A stretch of DNA of 64,000 nt from Pseudomonas lactis (GTDB taxonomy: Bacteria > Pseudomonadota > Gammaproteobacteria > Pseudomonadales > Pseudomonadaceae): NCBI RefSeq assembly GCF_001439845.1, contig NZ_JYLO01000006.1, positions 1 to 64,000 of the forward strand. Reading direction: 5' to 3'. The notes under the pieces are model-generated. The model had not been told where the DNA came from. It did no database searches and saw only the letters and a program-made list of their open reading frames with translations. Of the stretch, positions 44,457 through 55,639 are shown piece after piece. Made by a program: the position numbers and the translations under genes. Position 1 is the stretch's first letter; each line of letters opens with the position of its first letter.

Positions 44457-45904
44457 ATACACGCGCATTCAGCCTGGTGCTGGCGGCGATGACGTTGGCC
44501 GGTTGTGCCAACTACAGCGGCCTCGACACCCAGGGCCAGCGCCTCGACGCCAATACCCTGCACACCGGCAAATCCCTCAGCGGCGTGACGCTGTCGAGCG
44601 CGGCCTGGCCGGCCGCTGACTGGTGGAAAAGCCTGGGCGACCCGCAGCTTGACGGCCTGATCCAGGAAGCCCTGCAAAACAGCCCCGACATGCAAGTCGC
44701 CGACGCCCGCGCCCATCAGGCCGAAGCGGCGGCCTATGCCGCCAACGCGGCGCGCATGCCGACCCTGGATGCCAGCGCTGGCGTGAGCCGTTCGCGCCTG
44801 GCCAAGGACCAGGACCCTCGCGGGCAGGGCGATGCCTATTCGACCGTGCGTAACATCGGCGCCAGCTTCAACTACAACTTCGACCTCTGGGGCGGCCAGC
44901 GCGCCGCGTGGGAAGCCGCGTTGGGCGAGGCCCGCGCTGCCGAAGTCGACCAGCAGGCTGCGCGCCTGACCCTGGCCGCCAACGTGGCCAAGGCCTACAG
45001 CGACCTGGGCCAGGCCCATATCGTGCGTGACCTGGCCGTCGATGACCTCAAGCGCACCCGCCAGATGCTCGACCTGAGCAAACGCCGCCTGAGTTCCGGT
45101 ATCGACAGCGAATACCAGTTCCAGCAGACCGAGAGCCTGGAAGCCAGCTCCCAGTCGCAACTGATTGACGCGGAAAAACAACTGCAAAGCGCCAAGATCG
45201 CTCTCGCCGTATTGCTCGGCAAAGGCCCGGACCGTGGCGACGAGTTGGCCCGCCCAGCGGTGCTCAAACCCAGCGCCGTGGCCGTGCCCGCGGTGCTGCC
45301 TGCCGAGTTGCTCGGCCGTCGCCCGGACCTGGTTGCCGCACGCTGGCGCGTAGAGGCCGCGAGCAAGAACATCGACGTCAGCAAGACCCGCTTCTACCCC
45401 AACCTCAACCTGAGCGCGAGCGCAGGTGCCGAGTCGTTGCTGGGCGATGCGATGTTCGGTTCGGCCAGCCGCTTCTTCAACATTGCGCCGACGATTTCGC
45501 TGCCGATCTTTGACGGCGGCCGCCTGCGTGCTGATCTCGATGCCCGCGACGCCGACTACGACCTGGCCGTGGCCCAGTACAACAAAACCCTGGTGCAAGC
45601 CTTGGGTGATATCGGCAACAGCCTGTCCCAACTGCGCGACACCGGGCGGCAGATCCAGGCCCAGCAACACGCGGCCGACATCGCGCAGCAGTCCTACGAC
45701 ACCGGGGTGCAACGCTACAGCTCAGGCATCGGTAACTACCTGGATGTGCTCAGCATCGAGCAGCAATTGCTGCAGGCCCAGCGTCAGCTGGCCACCCTGA
45801 ATGCGGCGCAGATCGACCTGTCGATTCAATTGATGCAGGCCCTGGGTGGCGGGTACCACGCCAACAGCGTGGCCGCGACCACCCCAGCTACACGCACGGA
45901 ATAA
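44453..45904 (+). CDS. Outer-membrane efflux lipoprotein (NodT/OprM family)
   Basis: 483 residues. The lipobox LAGC at residues 15-18 (cleavage before Cys18) is followed by the paired TolC-type coiled-coil repeats, with PDMQVADARAHQAEAAAYAANAARMPTL and, in the second half, RRPDLVAARWRVEAASKNIDVSKT. It forms the outer-membrane duct for the EmrAB-like pump encoded next. The ATGA overlap with marR couples translation. Confidence 0.92.
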   Translation: MNTRAFSLVLAAMTLAGCANYSGLDTQGQRLDANTLHTGKSLSGVTLSSAAWPAADWWKSLGDPQLDGLIQEALQNSPDMQVADARAHQAEAAAYAANAARMPTLDASAGVSRSRLAKDQDPRGQGDAYSTVRNIGASFNYNFDLWGGQRAAWEAALGEARAAEVDQQAARLTLAANVAKAYSDLGQAHIVRDLAVDDLKRTRQMLDLSKRRLSSGIDSEYQFQQTESLEASSQSQLIDAEKQLQSAKIALAVLLGKGPDRGDELARPAVLKPSAVAVPAVLPAELLGRRPDLVAARWRVEAASKNIDVSKTRFYPNLNLSASAGAESLLGDAMFGSASRFFNIAPTISLPIFDGGRLRADLDARDADYDLAVAQYNKTLVQALGDIGNSLSQLRDTGRQIQAQQHAADIAQQSYDTGVQRYSSGIGNYLDVLSIEQQLLQAQRQLATLNAAQIDLSIQLMQALGGGYHANSVAATTPATRTE

Positions 45905-45919
45905 TTTGAGGTATTTGTC

Positions 45920-47119
45920 ATGGCCACTGCCGACAGCAACAACGCAACCGAACAACCCAACGACACCAACCCCCGCAAACGCAAAGTGATGCTGATCGGC
46001 CTGGCGCTGATCGTCATCCTGAGTGTGGTGGGCGTGTGGGCCTGGTATGAGTTCTACGGGCGCTTCAATGAAAGCACCGATGACGCCTATGTGAACGGCA
46101 ACGTGGTGGAAATCACCCCGCTGGTCACCGGCACCGTGGTCAGCATTGGCGCCGACGATGGCGACCTGGTCCACGAAGGCCAGGTGCTGATCAACTTCGA
46201 CCCCAACGACGCCGCCGTCGGCCTGCAGAGTGCCCAGGCCAACCTGGCCCGAACCGTGCGCCAGGTACGCGGCCTGTACAGCAACGTCGATGGCATGAAA
46301 GCCCAGGTCAATGCGCAGAAAGCCGATGTGCAAACCGCCCAGGACAACTACAACCGCCGTAAAACCCTGGCCCAGGGCGGCGCGATTTCCCAGGAAGAAC
46401 TGTCCCACGCCCGCGACAGCCTGACCGCCGCCAAGAACGCCTTGACCAACCTTGAGCAACAACTGAAAACCACTAATGCGCTGGTGGATGACACGGTGAT
46501 TTCGTCCCACCCCGACGTGCAAGCCGCCGCTGCGCAACTGCGTCAGGCGTACCTGACCAATGCGCGCAGCACCTTGATCGCGCCGGTTACCGGCTACGTG
46601 GCCAAGCGCACTGTGCAACTGGGCCAACGCGTGCAGCCTGGCACCGCGCTGATGGCGGTAATCCCGCTGGACCAGCTGTGGATCGACGCCAACTTCAAGG
46701 AAACCCAACTGCGCGATATGCGCATCGGCCAGCCGGTGGATATTGAGTCGGACATCTACGGCAGCGACGTGAAGTACAGCGGCACCGTCGACAGCCTCGG
46801 CGCCGGCACCGGCAGCGCGTTCGCCTTGCTGCCCGCGCAGAACGCTACCGGCAACTGGATCAAGATCGTGCAGCGGGTACCGGTGCGCATCCACATCAAC
46901 GCCGAAGAGCTGGCCAAGCACCCGCTGCGCGTGGGCTTGAGCACCGTGGTCAACGTCGACCTGCACGACCAGAGCGGCCCGGTGCTGGCGCAACAGGCGC
47001 CGCAAAAAGCCTCGTTCACCACCAACGTGTATGACCGCCAATTGGCCGAGGCCGATGCCATGATCAACCAGTTGATCCATGACAACAGCGTCGCCGCTCC
47101 CAAGGCTGCGCAACGCTGA
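45920..47119 (+). CDS. Membrane fusion protein of EmrA/HlyD type
   Basis: 399 residues. A single N-terminal TM (about 22-43: VMLIGLALIVILSVVGVWAW) is followed by DDAYVNGNVVEITPLVTGTV (lipoyl/biotinyl half), a helical hairpin, and beta-barrel region IDANFKETQLRDMRIGQPV. It links the inner-membrane MFS pump to the outer-membrane duct. The stop overlaps the emrB start as TGATG. Confidence 0.92.
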   Translation: MATADSNNATEQPNDTNPRKRKVMLIGLALIVILSVVGVWAWYEFYGRFNESTDDAYVNGNVVEITPLVTGTVVSIGADDGDLVHEGQVLINFDPNDAAVGLQSAQANLARTVRQVRGLYSNVDGMKAQVNAQKADVQTAQDNYNRRKTLAQGGAISQEELSHARDSLTAAKNALTNLEQQLKTTNALVDDTVISSHPDVQAAAAQLRQAYLTNARSTLIAPVTGYVAKRTVQLGQRVQPGTALMAVIPLDQLWIDANFKETQLRDMRIGQPVDIESDIYGSDVKYSGTVDSLGAGTGSAFALLPAQNATGNWIKIVQRVPVRIHINAEELAKHPLRVGLSTVVNVDLHDQSGPVLAQQAPQKASFTTNVYDRQLAEADAMINQLIHDNSVAAPKAAQR

Positions 47120-48648
47120 TGAGCAATAACGCCTCGTTCACGCCACCCAGCCTGTTGATGGCCACTATTGGCCTGTCGCTGGCGACCTTTATGCAGGTGC
47201 TCGACACTACCATCGCCAACGTGGCGTTGCCGACGATCTCCGGCAACCTGGGGGTGAGTTCGGAGCAGGGCACCTGGGTGATCACTTCGTTTGCGGTGAG
47301 CAACGCCATCGCCTTGCCGCTCACCGGTTGGTTGAGCCGGCGCTTTGGCGAGGTGAAGCTGTTTTTGTGGGCGACCCTGCTGTTTGTGCTGGCGTCGTTC
47401 CTGTGCGGTATCTCTACCTCTATGCCTGAGTTGATCGGCTTTCGTGTGCTGCAAGGCTTGGTCGCCGGGCCGTTGTACCCGATGACGCAGACGCTGTTGA
47501 TTGCGGTCTACCCACCGGCCAAGCGCGGCATGGCCTTGGCGTTATTGGCGATGGTCACGGTGGTAGCGCCGATTGCGGGTCCCATCCTCGGTGGCTGGAT
47601 CACCGACAGTTACAGCTGGCCGTGGATCTTTTTCATCAACGTACCCATCGGGATTTTTGCGGTGATGGTGGTGCGTGCGCAGCTGAAAAAACGCCCGGTG
47701 GTCACCAGCTACCAGCCGATGGACTACGTTGGGCTGCTGAGCCTGATTGTCGGGGTGGGGGCCTTGCAGATCATCCTCGACAAGGGCAATGACCTGGACT
47801 GGTTCGAGTCCAACTTCATCATCATCGGTGCGGCCATTTCGGTGATCGCCCTGGCGGTGTTCGTGATCTGGGAGATGACCGACAAGCACCCGGTGGTCAA
47901 CCTGCGGCTGTTCGCGCACCGTAACTTCCGGATCGGCACCATTGTGTTGATCCTTGGTTATGCGGGCTTTTTCGGCATCAACCTGATCCTGCCGCAGTGG
48001 CTGCAAACCCAGATGGGCTACACCGCCACCTGGGCCGGGTTGGCAGTGGCGCCCATCGGCATTTTGCCGGTGCTGATGTCGCCATTCGTGGGCAAGTACG
48101 CGCACAAGTTTGACCTGCGCCTGCTGGCGGGCCTGGCATTCCTGGCGATTGGCTTGAGCTGCTTCATGCGCGCCGGTTTCACCAACGAAGTGGACTTTAC
48201 CCACATCGCCATGGTGCAGCTGTTCATGGGCATCGGCGTGGCGCTGTTCTTCATGCCGACCTTGAGCATCCTGATGTCCGACCTGCCGCCGCACCAGATT
48301 GCCGACGGCGCGGGGCTGGCGACCTTCCTGCGTACCTTGGGCGGCAGCTTCGCGGCGTCGCTGACCACCTGGATCTGGATCCGCCGGGCCGACCAGCACC
48401 ATGCCTACATGAGCGAGAACATGACCGTCTACGACTCGACCACCCGCGATGCGTTGCAGGCGCTGGGTGGGGCAGGGCAGAAGGCCTATACCCAGCTGGA
48501 CCAGATTCTCACCAGCCAGGCGTACATGATGTCCACCGTGGATTACTTCACGTTGCTGGGGTGGATGTTCATGGGCTTGATGTTGCTGGTGTGGCTGGCC
48601 AAACCGCCGTTTGCCGCAAAAGCGGGGCCGGCGGCATCGGGGCACTGA
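47119..48648 (+). CDS. DHA2-family MFS multidrug transporter of EmrB type
   Basis: 509 residues, 14 predicted TM helices. DHA2 signatures are FMQVLDTTIANVALPTISG in TM1, the antiporter motif GPILGGWITD in TM5, and WLSRRFGEVKLF (motif A). It drives proton-coupled export across the inner membrane; with the encoded MFP and OM factor it forms a three-part pump. Substrates cannot be told from sequence. Confidence 0.93.
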   Translation: MSNNASFTPPSLLMATIGLSLATFMQVLDTTIANVALPTISGNLGVSSEQGTWVITSFAVSNAIALPLTGWLSRRFGEVKLFLWATLLFVLASFLCGISTSMPELIGFRVLQGLVAGPLYPMTQTLLIAVYPPAKRGMALALLAMVTVVAPIAGPILGGWITDSYSWPWIFFINVPIGIFAVMVVRAQLKKRPVVTSYQPMDYVGLLSLIVGVGALQIILDKGNDLDWFESNFIIIGAAISVIALAVFVIWEMTDKHPVVNLRLFAHRNFRIGTIVLILGYAGFFGINLILPQWLQTQMGYTATWAGLAVAPIGILPVLMSPFVGKYAHKFDLRLLAGLAFLAIGLSCFMRAGFTNEVDFTHIAMVQLFMGIGVALFFMPTLSILMSDLPPHQIADGAGLATFLRTLGGSFAASLTTWIWIRRADQHHAYMSENMTVYDSTTRDALQALGGAGQKAYTQLDQILTSQAYMMSTVDYFTLLGWMFMGLMLLVWLAKPPFAAKAGPAASGH

Positions 48649-48674
48649 TCCGCAAAAGTTGGAGTGCAATCAAG

Positions 48675-48761
48675 TGTGGGAGCTGGCTTGCCTGCGATGC
48701 AGACACCTCGGTGTATCAGATGCACCGAGGTGATGCTATCGCAGGCAAGCCAGCTCCCACA
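48675..48761. repeat. REP inverted pair (GGGAGCTGGCTTGCC type) between convergent genes
   Basis: TGTGGGAGCTGGCTTGCCTG and its inverse form an almost perfect long hairpin around a central CACCTCGGTG..CACCGAGGTG stem. It sits between emrB and lpxH, convergent genes. Confidence 0.9.
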
Positions 48762-48786
48762 GGTTGATCGGTGTTGTGCCAGAGGG

Positions 48787-49536
48787 TTATGCGCCAGGCA
48801 GCGCCAACTGCGGATTGACGAAGTCAAACGCCGCCAGTTGAAAGCCTTGCTCATCCACCTGCAATGCCCAGCCTTGCTTGTCCCAGTCCCCCAGCACAAT
48901 GCGCTTGGCCGCCTGGTCGCCGATCTGCAACTTATGGATGGCGGGGCGGTGGGTATGGCCGTGGACCAGGGTGCGCACGCCAAACTGCTGCATCACCCGT
49001 GGCACTTCTTCAGGCGTGACATCGACGATGTCATTGGCCTTCATGCGCACCTGGGCGCTGCTCTCACTGCGCAGCTTGCGCGCCAGTTTATGGCGGGTGC
49101 CCAAGGGCAGGTGGCGCAGGATAAACAGCACAATCGGGTTACGCAGGATGCGCCGCAGCTTCATATAGCCGAGGTCGCGGGTGCAGAGGCTGTCGCCGTG
49201 CATCAACAGCACAGGCTCGCCATACAACTGCACGACAGTCGGGTCCTTGAGCAAGGTGGCGCCTGCCGCTTTGCAGAACGCCTTGCCGATCAGGAAGTCG
49301 CGGTTGCCGTGCATGATGAAAATCGGGGTGCCGCTGTCGCTCAGCTCACGCAAAGCCTCGCAGATGGAACGCTGGAAGGGGGTCATGCCATCGTCGCCAA
49401 TCCAGGCTTCGAAGAAGTCCCCCAGAATGTATAACGCCTGGGCGCCACGGGCGCGGCCGTGGAGCAGATCCAGAAACGCCCGGGTGATGTCCGGGCGCTC
49501 CTCTTCCAGATGCAAGTCTGAAATCAGCAATATCAC
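48787..49536 (-). CDS. lpxH: UDP-2,3-diacylglucosamine diphosphatase
   Basis: 249 residues with a GTG start. The calcineurin-like metallophosphatase motifs are complete: [26 protein letters not shown] and VHGHTHRPA. It cleaves UDP-2,3-diacylglucosamine to lipid X, the fourth step of lipid A synthesis, at the inner membrane surface. The start overlaps the ppiB stop (GTGA), so the two are co-translated. Confidence 0.95.
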   Translation of the reverse strand: MILLISDLHLEEERPDITRAFLDLLHGRARGAQALYILGDFFEAWIGDDGMTPFQRSICEALRELSDSGTPIFIMHGNRDFLIGKAFCKAAGATLLKDPTVVQLYGEPVLLMHGDSLCTRDLGYMKLRRILRNPIVLFILRHLPLGTRHKLARKLRSESSAQVRMKANDIVDVTPEEVPRVMQQFGVRTLVHGHTHRPAIHKLQIGDQAAKRIVLGDWDKQGWALQVDEQGFQLAAFDFVNPQLALPGA

Positions 49537-50039
49537 GCTTCGATGATCTCGGCTTTCTCGACGATCACGTCTTCGGCTGGAACGTCCTGGTGACCGGCCT
49601 TGGAGGTGGTCGATACGCCTTTGATCTTGTCGACAACGTCGGTGCCTTGGGTGACTTTACCGAACACCGCGTAGCCCCAACCCTGCACGTTTTTGCCGCT
49701 GTGGTTCAGGAAGGCGTTGTCGGCGACGTTGATGAAGAACTGCGCGGAGGCCGAATGCGGCTCCATGGTACGGGCCATGGCGACGGTGTACTTGTCGTTG
49801 GAAAGGCCGTTGTCCGCTTCGTTCTGGATGCTTGGACGCTTGTCTTTCTTTTCTTTCATGCCAGGCTCGAAACCGCCGCCCTGGATCATGAAGTTACCGA
49901 TGACACGGTGGAAAACCGTGTTTTCGTAGTGGCCGGCTTTGACGTATTCGATGAAGTTGGCGACGGTGATCGGCGCTTTATCGGCGTTCAGCTCGATGAC
50001 GATGTCACCGTGGTTGGTGGTCAGTTTGACTTGAGTCAT
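49533..50039 (-). CDS. ppiB: Peptidyl-prolyl cis-trans isomerase B (cyclophilin)
   Basis: 168 residues from ATG 50039; a GTG two codons upstream is also possible. Cyclophilin-type motifs are [16 protein letters not shown], with the catalytic Arg, then [12 protein letters not shown] and GYAVFGKV. No signal peptide, so this is the cytosolic form. It speeds proline isomerisation in protein folding. Divergent from glnS across about 240 bp. Confidence 0.95.
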   Translation of the reverse strand: MTQVKLTTNHGDIVIELNADKAPITVANFIEYVKAGHYENTVFHRVIGNFMIQGGGFEPGMKEKKDKRPSIQNEADNGLSNDKYTVAMARTMEPHSASAQFFINVADNAFLNHSGKNVQGWGYAVFGKVTQGTDVVDKIKGVSTTSKAGHQDVPAEDVIVEKAEIIEA

Positions 50040-50277
50040 GTTCACTACTCTTTTCAGGGAATTCGTGGGTGTGGGCGCGTGGGCACCTTACCTGTCTGGC
50101 TAAACGACGGCCAAGGCGCGCAGTTTAGCCTGCCCGGCAGGAATTTCGAGGTGGTTTTTTACCAGTGGTGCGTTAAATGCACCTGAGCCCTGTCAGCGCC
50201 TTGACAGCATCAGCTATGATAAGCCCTTTGTTTTGTCTGGCCCCAACCGGCCATGAACCTGTCTGTTCAAGGATCCT

Positions 50278-51978
50278 ATGAGCAAGCCCACTGTCGACCC
50301 TACCTCGAATACCAAGGCCGGACCTGCCGTCCCGGTCAATTTCCTGCGCCCGATCATCCAGGCGGACCTGGATTCGGGCAAGCACACGCAGATCGTCACC
50401 CGTTTCCCACCTGAGCCCAACGGCTATCTGCACATCGGCCACGCCAAGTCGATCTGTGTGAACTTCGGCCTGGCCCAGGAGTTCGGTGGCGTCACGCACC
50501 TGCGTTTCGACGACACCAACCCTGCCAAGGAAGACCAGGAATACATCGACGCCATCGAAAGCGACATCAAGTGGCTGGGCTTCGAATGGTCCGGTGAAGT
50601 GCGCTATGCCTCCAAGTATTTCGACCAGTTGTTCGACTGGGCCGTCGAGCTGATCAAGGCCGGCAAGGCCTATGTGGACGACCTGACCCCGGAGCAGGCC
50701 AAGGAGTACCGGGGCACGCTGACCGAGCCAGGCAAGAACAGCCCGTTCCGCGACCGTTCGGTGGAAGAGAACCTGGACTGGTTCAACCGTATGCGCGCCG
50801 GCGAATTCCCGGACGGCGCCCGCGTGTTGCGCGCCAAGATCGACATGGCCTCGCCGAACATGAACCTGCGCGATCCGATCATGTACCGTATCCGCCATGC
50901 CCACCACCATCAGACCGGTGACAAGTGGTGCATCTACCCCAACTACGACTTCACCCACGGCCAGTCGGACGCCATCGAAGGCATCACCCACTCCATCTGC
51001 ACCCTGGAGTTCGAGAGCCATCGCCCGCTGTACGAGTGGTTCCTGGACAGCCTGCCGGTACCGGCGCACCCGCGTCAGTACGAGTTCAGCCGCCTGAACC
51101 TGAACTACACCATCACCAGCAAGCGCAAGCTCAAGCAACTGGTGGATGAAAAGCACGTACATGGCTGGGATGACCCGCGCATGTCCACACTGTCGGGCTT
51201 CCGTCGCCGTGGCTACACCCCGGCGTCGATCCGCAACTTCTGCGACATGGTCGGCACCAACCGCTCCGACGGCGTGGTCGATTTCGGCATGCTCGAATTT
51301 AGCATCCGTCAGGACCTGGATGCCAATGCACCGCGCGCCATGTGCGTGCTGCGTCCGTTGAAAGTCGTGATCACCAACTACCCGGAAGGCCAGGTCGAGA
51401 ACCTCGAACTGCCGCGTCACCCGCAGAAAGAAGAGCTGGGCGTGCGCAAATTGCCGTTCGCCCGCGAGATCTACATCGACCGTGACGACTTCATGGAAGA
51501 GCCGCCAAAAGGCTACAAGCGCCTGGAGCCGAACGGCGAAGTGCGCCTGCGCGGCAGCTACGTGATCCGTGCGGACGAAGCGATCAAGGACGCCGACGGC
51601 AACATCGTCGAACTGCGCTGCTCGTACGATCCGGACACCCTGGGCAAGAACCCTGAAGGCCGCAAGGTCAAGGGCGTGGTCCACTGGGTACCGGCCGCTG
51701 CCAGCATCGAGTGCGAAGTGCGCCTGTACGATCGTCTGTTCCGCTCGCCCAACCCTGAAAAGGCTGAAGACAGCGCCAGTTTCCTCGACAACATCAACCC
51801 TGACTCCCTGCAAGTACTCACTGGTTGTCGTGCCGAGCCATCGCTTGGCGACGCACAGCCGGAAGACCGTTTCCAGTTCGAGCGCGAAGGTTACTTCTGC
51901 GCGGATATCAAGGACTCGAAACCTGGTGCTCCGGTATTCAACCGTACCGTGACCTTGCGAGATTCGTGGGGCCAGTGA
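50278..51978 (+). CDS. glnS: Glutaminyl-tRNA synthetase
   Basis: 566 residues, class Ic synthetase. The HIGH-type motif is [14 protein letters not shown] and the KMSKS-like loop appears as [20 protein letters not shown] is the GlnRS-specific stretch. Two C-terminal anticodon-binding barrels follow. It charges tRNA-Gln. AAGGA lies 5 nt before the ATG. It is followed by cysS after 15 bp, as in other pseudomonads. Confidence 0.97.
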   Translation: MSKPTVDPTSNTKAGPAVPVNFLRPIIQADLDSGKHTQIVTRFPPEPNGYLHIGHAKSICVNFGLAQEFGGVTHLRFDDTNPAKEDQEYIDAIESDIKWLGFEWSGEVRYASKYFDQLFDWAVELIKAGKAYVDDLTPEQAKEYRGTLTEPGKNSPFRDRSVEENLDWFNRMRAGEFPDGARVLRAKIDMASPNMNLRDPIMYRIRHAHHHQTGDKWCIYPNYDFTHGQSDAIEGITHSICTLEFESHRPLYEWFLDSLPVPAHPRQYEFSRLNLNYTITSKRKLKQLVDEKHVHGWDDPRMSTLSGFRRRGYTPASIRNFCDMVGTNRSDGVVDFGMLEFSIRQDLDANAPRAMCVLRPLKVVITNYPEGQVENLELPRHPQKEELGVRKLPFAREIYIDRDDFMEEPPKGYKRLEPNGEVRLRGSYVIRADEAIKDADGNIVELRCSYDPDTLGKNPEGRKVKGVVHWVPAAASIECEVRLYDRLFRSPNPEKAEDSASFLDNINPDSLQVLTGCRAEPSLGDAQPEDRFQFEREGYFCADIKDSKPGAPVFNRTVTLRDSWGQ

Positions 51979-51993
51979 TTTAAGGGAAACATC

Positions 51994-53376
<1,383 letters not shown>

Positions 53377-53398
53377 CCGTTGATAGCTGCACGCTGAA

Positions 53399-53433
53399 CA
53401 AAAAACGCCCCGACTGGTTCGGGGCGTTTTTTT
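53399..53433. terminator. Bidirectional intrinsic terminator after cysS
   Basis: AAAAAACGCCCCGA and TTCGGGGCGTTTTTTT around a short loop: a strong GC stem with an A-run on one side and a T-run on the other. It can end both cysS and the convergent small-gene cassette. Confidence 0.93.
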
Positions 53434-53453
53434 ACAAAAAATAGCGATGTCAC

Positions 53454-53756
53454 TTAGCGTTTCCACCACCAGTTCAAGTCGCGTTTAACTGGGAGTGCGA
53501 GTGCATGAAGTATGAAGAACGCTAGTGCGATCCAGCCAATGATTGGATAGTTTTCAATGACTTCTGGATGAGTGCCGAAGTATAAGTATTTGTCAAGTTG
53601 AGCGATTTCCATATGTGTCATCATAAAGAAAATATTGACTGCTAAGCTGATATAGATTTTGGTATATCCAAGTCCTTTGCCTGAGAAGATAACTTTAAGG
53701 CAGTATGCGAATAATAATCCCAATAGCGAGAGTATTAGAAAAGCCATAATAATCAT
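53454..53756 (-). CDS. Small membrane protein, candidate immunity protein
   Basis: 100 residues, no family recognised. Three hydrophobic segments at about 3-25, 33-50 and 70-90 with a basic C-terminus (KRDLNWWWKR) indicate an inner-membrane protein. Its start overlaps the stop of the DUF4225 gene (ATGA). A small polytopic protein directly after a putative effector fits an immunity role against a membrane-acting toxin, but that is inferred from position. AT-richer than its neighbours. Confidence 0.6.
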   Translation of the reverse strand: MIIMAFLILSLLGLLFAYCLKVIFSGKGLGYTKIYISLAVNIFFMMTHMEIAQLDKYLYFGTHPEVIENYPIIGWIALAFFILHALALPVKRDLNWWWKR

Positions 53757-54466
53757 TTTTTAGACTCTTCATGTAGTTGCTTTAATGTGATTGCATCTGT
53801 TGCGGCCTCCGCTGCCAGCGAAGTGGGTGCCATGGTTTTATAGGCTCGTATCCGGTCTGAATCCAAATACCTAAATAGACGCCAAGCATCGGGTTTGTAT
53901 ATATGCCGTACAGTACTGTAGATAGATAGGCTAATATCAACGGCGCCGTAGGCCATGTTTGCTTCCCGCTCTCCGTGACCGACGGCGGATGCAACTGATT
54001 GATATGCTGTACGAACCGGACCGACGGTATCGGATCTTCCTGTTACTAGGTTGTGTCCGCCTTCATATAAATTATTAGCCCCATGCGCCATCAATGGCAC
54101 ACCCGCAATGAGGCACAGGGTGCCCACCGACGCATAGCAAATTCCGGCACCCGTGGCTATTTGCAGCGCGCCCGCAACGGCTCCGATTCCATTTCTCCCA
54201 ATCGCTATTGATTGATCCAGCAAACTACGCTGCTCTTTTTTAATCTCAATCAGCCCCTCTGCAACTGTCTTTTTTCCTTGCTCTACATCTCTGACAATAC
54301 TACGAGCGTAGTAGGCAACCTCTCGGTTGAATATCGAACGATTAACGCCATCCTGTAGATGCCGGGCACTTATTGCACATGCATGATTGGTCAGTTTTGC
54401 AGCGGCTTGGCTGACGACCCACAAGTCATAAAAGTTCGGTGCTTGATTTTCTTTCTTTGATTTCAT
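53753..54466 (-). CDS. DUF4225-like protein, candidate T6SS-linked effector
   Basis: 237 residues from ATG 54466, which overlaps the hcp stop as ATGA. The middle part (about 93-135: GIGAVAGALQIATGAGICY...VPLMAHGANNLYEGG) is hydrophobic and glycine-rich, then GHNLVTGRS and a C-terminal polar half. I assign it to DUF4225 by this glycine-rich, NLYEGG-type core. DUF4225 proteins commonly follow hcp or rhs genes in pseudomonads (recall). Toxic activity is not shown; the glycine-rich hydrophobic stretch hints at membrane insertion. Low GC compared with flanking glnS/cysS. Confidence 0.62.
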   Translation of the reverse strand: MKSKKENQAPNFYDLWVVSQAAAKLTNHACAISARHLQDGVNRSIFNREVAYYARSIVRDVEQGKKTVAEGLIEIKKEQRSLLDQSIAIGRNGIGAVAGALQIATGAGICYASVGTLCLIAGVPLMAHGANNLYEGGHNLVTGRSDTVGPVRTAYQSVASAVGHGEREANMAYGAVDISLSIYSTVRHIYKPDAWRLFRYLDSDRIRAYKTMAPTSLAAEAATDAITLKQLHEESKK

Positions 54467-54947
54467 CGTCCGGTTTCCCATGAGCCATAGCCGCTGGTGC
54501 CCGCTAGATGATGTGTCCAGATGATTTCCCGATAACGAATCGACAGATGTTCCTGTGGGTCTACATCGTTCAGCAGGACGGAGTGGGGTACATCGACGGT
54601 GAGGCTGGCAATGATGCAGCCCCTGATATCGACGGTGTAGTATTTTTGGTGCTGGCCGAGCTGTGAAATGCGATAAAAGTTGATCACGCAGTTCAGTTCT
54701 TCTCGGTTGGATAACGCTACCGCCAGCAATGGCGAGGATTTACAATGTTTTTTGTGATAACCACCGGGCCGTGGGTGGAAGCTCTGACATTGCCGGTGTT
54801 GAGCATATTGTGATTGAACGACATCACCATGATTTCGTCTCGGTGCCCCTCCTGGCACTTGTTGCCGATGGAGTCTTGGGTTGAGCAGCCAGCCGAGATC
54901 AGGCCTTGAGATTTTCCATTAATGGACATGTAACCGTGGTTAGCCAT
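54463..54947 (-). pseudogene. hcp: Hcp (T6SS tube protein) gene with a single-base frameshift
   Basis: The first part (54947 to about 54743) encodes MANHGYMSINGKSQGLISAG...HGPVVITKNI, the Hcp start; the second part, in another frame, encodes SSPLLAVALSNREELNCVINFYR...EIIWTHHLAGTSGYGSWETG, the Hcp end. The frame is lost at about 54742, where TTGTAAATCC would read ATT-GAT-AAA-TCC if one A were restored; the total length, 485 nt, is one short of a multiple of three. AGGAAAT precedes the ATG. Hcp forms the T6SS inner tube and carries small effectors. Either this copy is dead or the base is a sequencing error. No other T6SS gene is in the window. Confidence 0.85.
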
Positions 54948-55187
54948 GGATGTGAATTTCCTGATGGGTTCGCCACAAACATACGGAAAAATGTAAATAG
55001 GAAATATCGGACGTTTCGCCTTTTTCAGTGCGAGCGGGATGTAGGATTATTCGTTTTTGTTTGAGATGAAAACGTCCCGTTATGCCGGGGAAATGACCAC
55101 CACGCGTTCGCACAATCGGACAAGATGCCGGCTGAGCTGGCGCAATGGGCGGCGCGTATCCGCTCTTTTGCCTGGCGCTAAACCAAA
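54948..55187. other. Intergenic interval upstream of hcp
   Basis: About 240 bp between the hcp start and the next REP pair, AT-rich near hcp (CGGAAAAATGTAAATAGG). It presumably carries the hcp promoter; no convincing -35/-10 pair, gene or RNA was seen. Confidence 0.5.
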
Positions 55188-55276
55188 TGTGGGAGCTGGC
55201 TTGCCTGCGATAGCGGAATTTCAGTCAATGATGCTGTGACGGATAAACCGCTATCGCAGGCAAGCCAGCTCCCACA
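55188..55276. repeat. REP inverted pair downstream of the Mrp operon
   Basis: TGTGGGAGCTGGCTTGCCTG and its exact inverse, with complementary GCGATAGCGG/CCGCTATCGC inside: a near-perfect 89-bp palindrome. It lies 25 bp past the mnhG stop codon. Confidence 0.92.
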
Positions 55277-55300
55277 TTTTTACTGAATTCGCCTGAAGAA

Positions 55301-55639
55301 TCAGCGGCGGCTGCTGACTTCGGCGGGGACGTCATCACCGGCCATGCGTTTGCGGAACAAGGCCGTTCGCGCCAGCAGCAGTGTGGTGACCGGCACGGTG
55401 ATCGCGAGCAAAATCGGAATCAGCCAGCCATGCAACACCGGCCCGGACTTGAGCACCGAAAAGTAGATGATCGACGCCAACGCCACGCTCCACGCCCCCA
55501 GCGTCGAGGCCAGTGCCGGTGGGTGCATGCGTTGGAAAAATTCTTTCATCCGCAGCAAGCCAATCGCGCCAATCAAGGCAAACAGGCTGCTGAGCAGCAG
55601 CAACGCCGCCACGATAATTTCAACCCATAACGGAATCAT
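55301..55639 (-). CDS. mnhG: Mrp/Pha antiporter subunit G
   Basis: 112 residues, three TM helices, with the MnhG/PhaG motif IGLLRMKEFFQRMHPPALASTLG. It is the last subunit of the multi-subunit monovalent cation/proton antiporter operon and overlaps mnhF by 4 bp. Confidence 0.9.
   Translation of the reverse strand: MIPLWVEIIVAALLLLSSLFALIGAIGLLRMKEFFQRMHPPALASTLGAWSVALASIIYFSVLKSGPVLHGWLIPILLAITVPVTTLLLARTALFRKRMAGDDVPAEVSSRR

Noticed and set aside
50200..50225. TTGACA...TATGAT as the glnS promoter
   Set aside because: Spacing is only 8 nt, too short for a sigma-70 promoter.
54463..54858. Treating the 54463-54858 frame as a separate hypothetical gene
   Set aside because: Its first 35 codons are out-of-frame Hcp sequence; the rest is the Hcp C-terminus, so one frameshifted hcp explains both frames.
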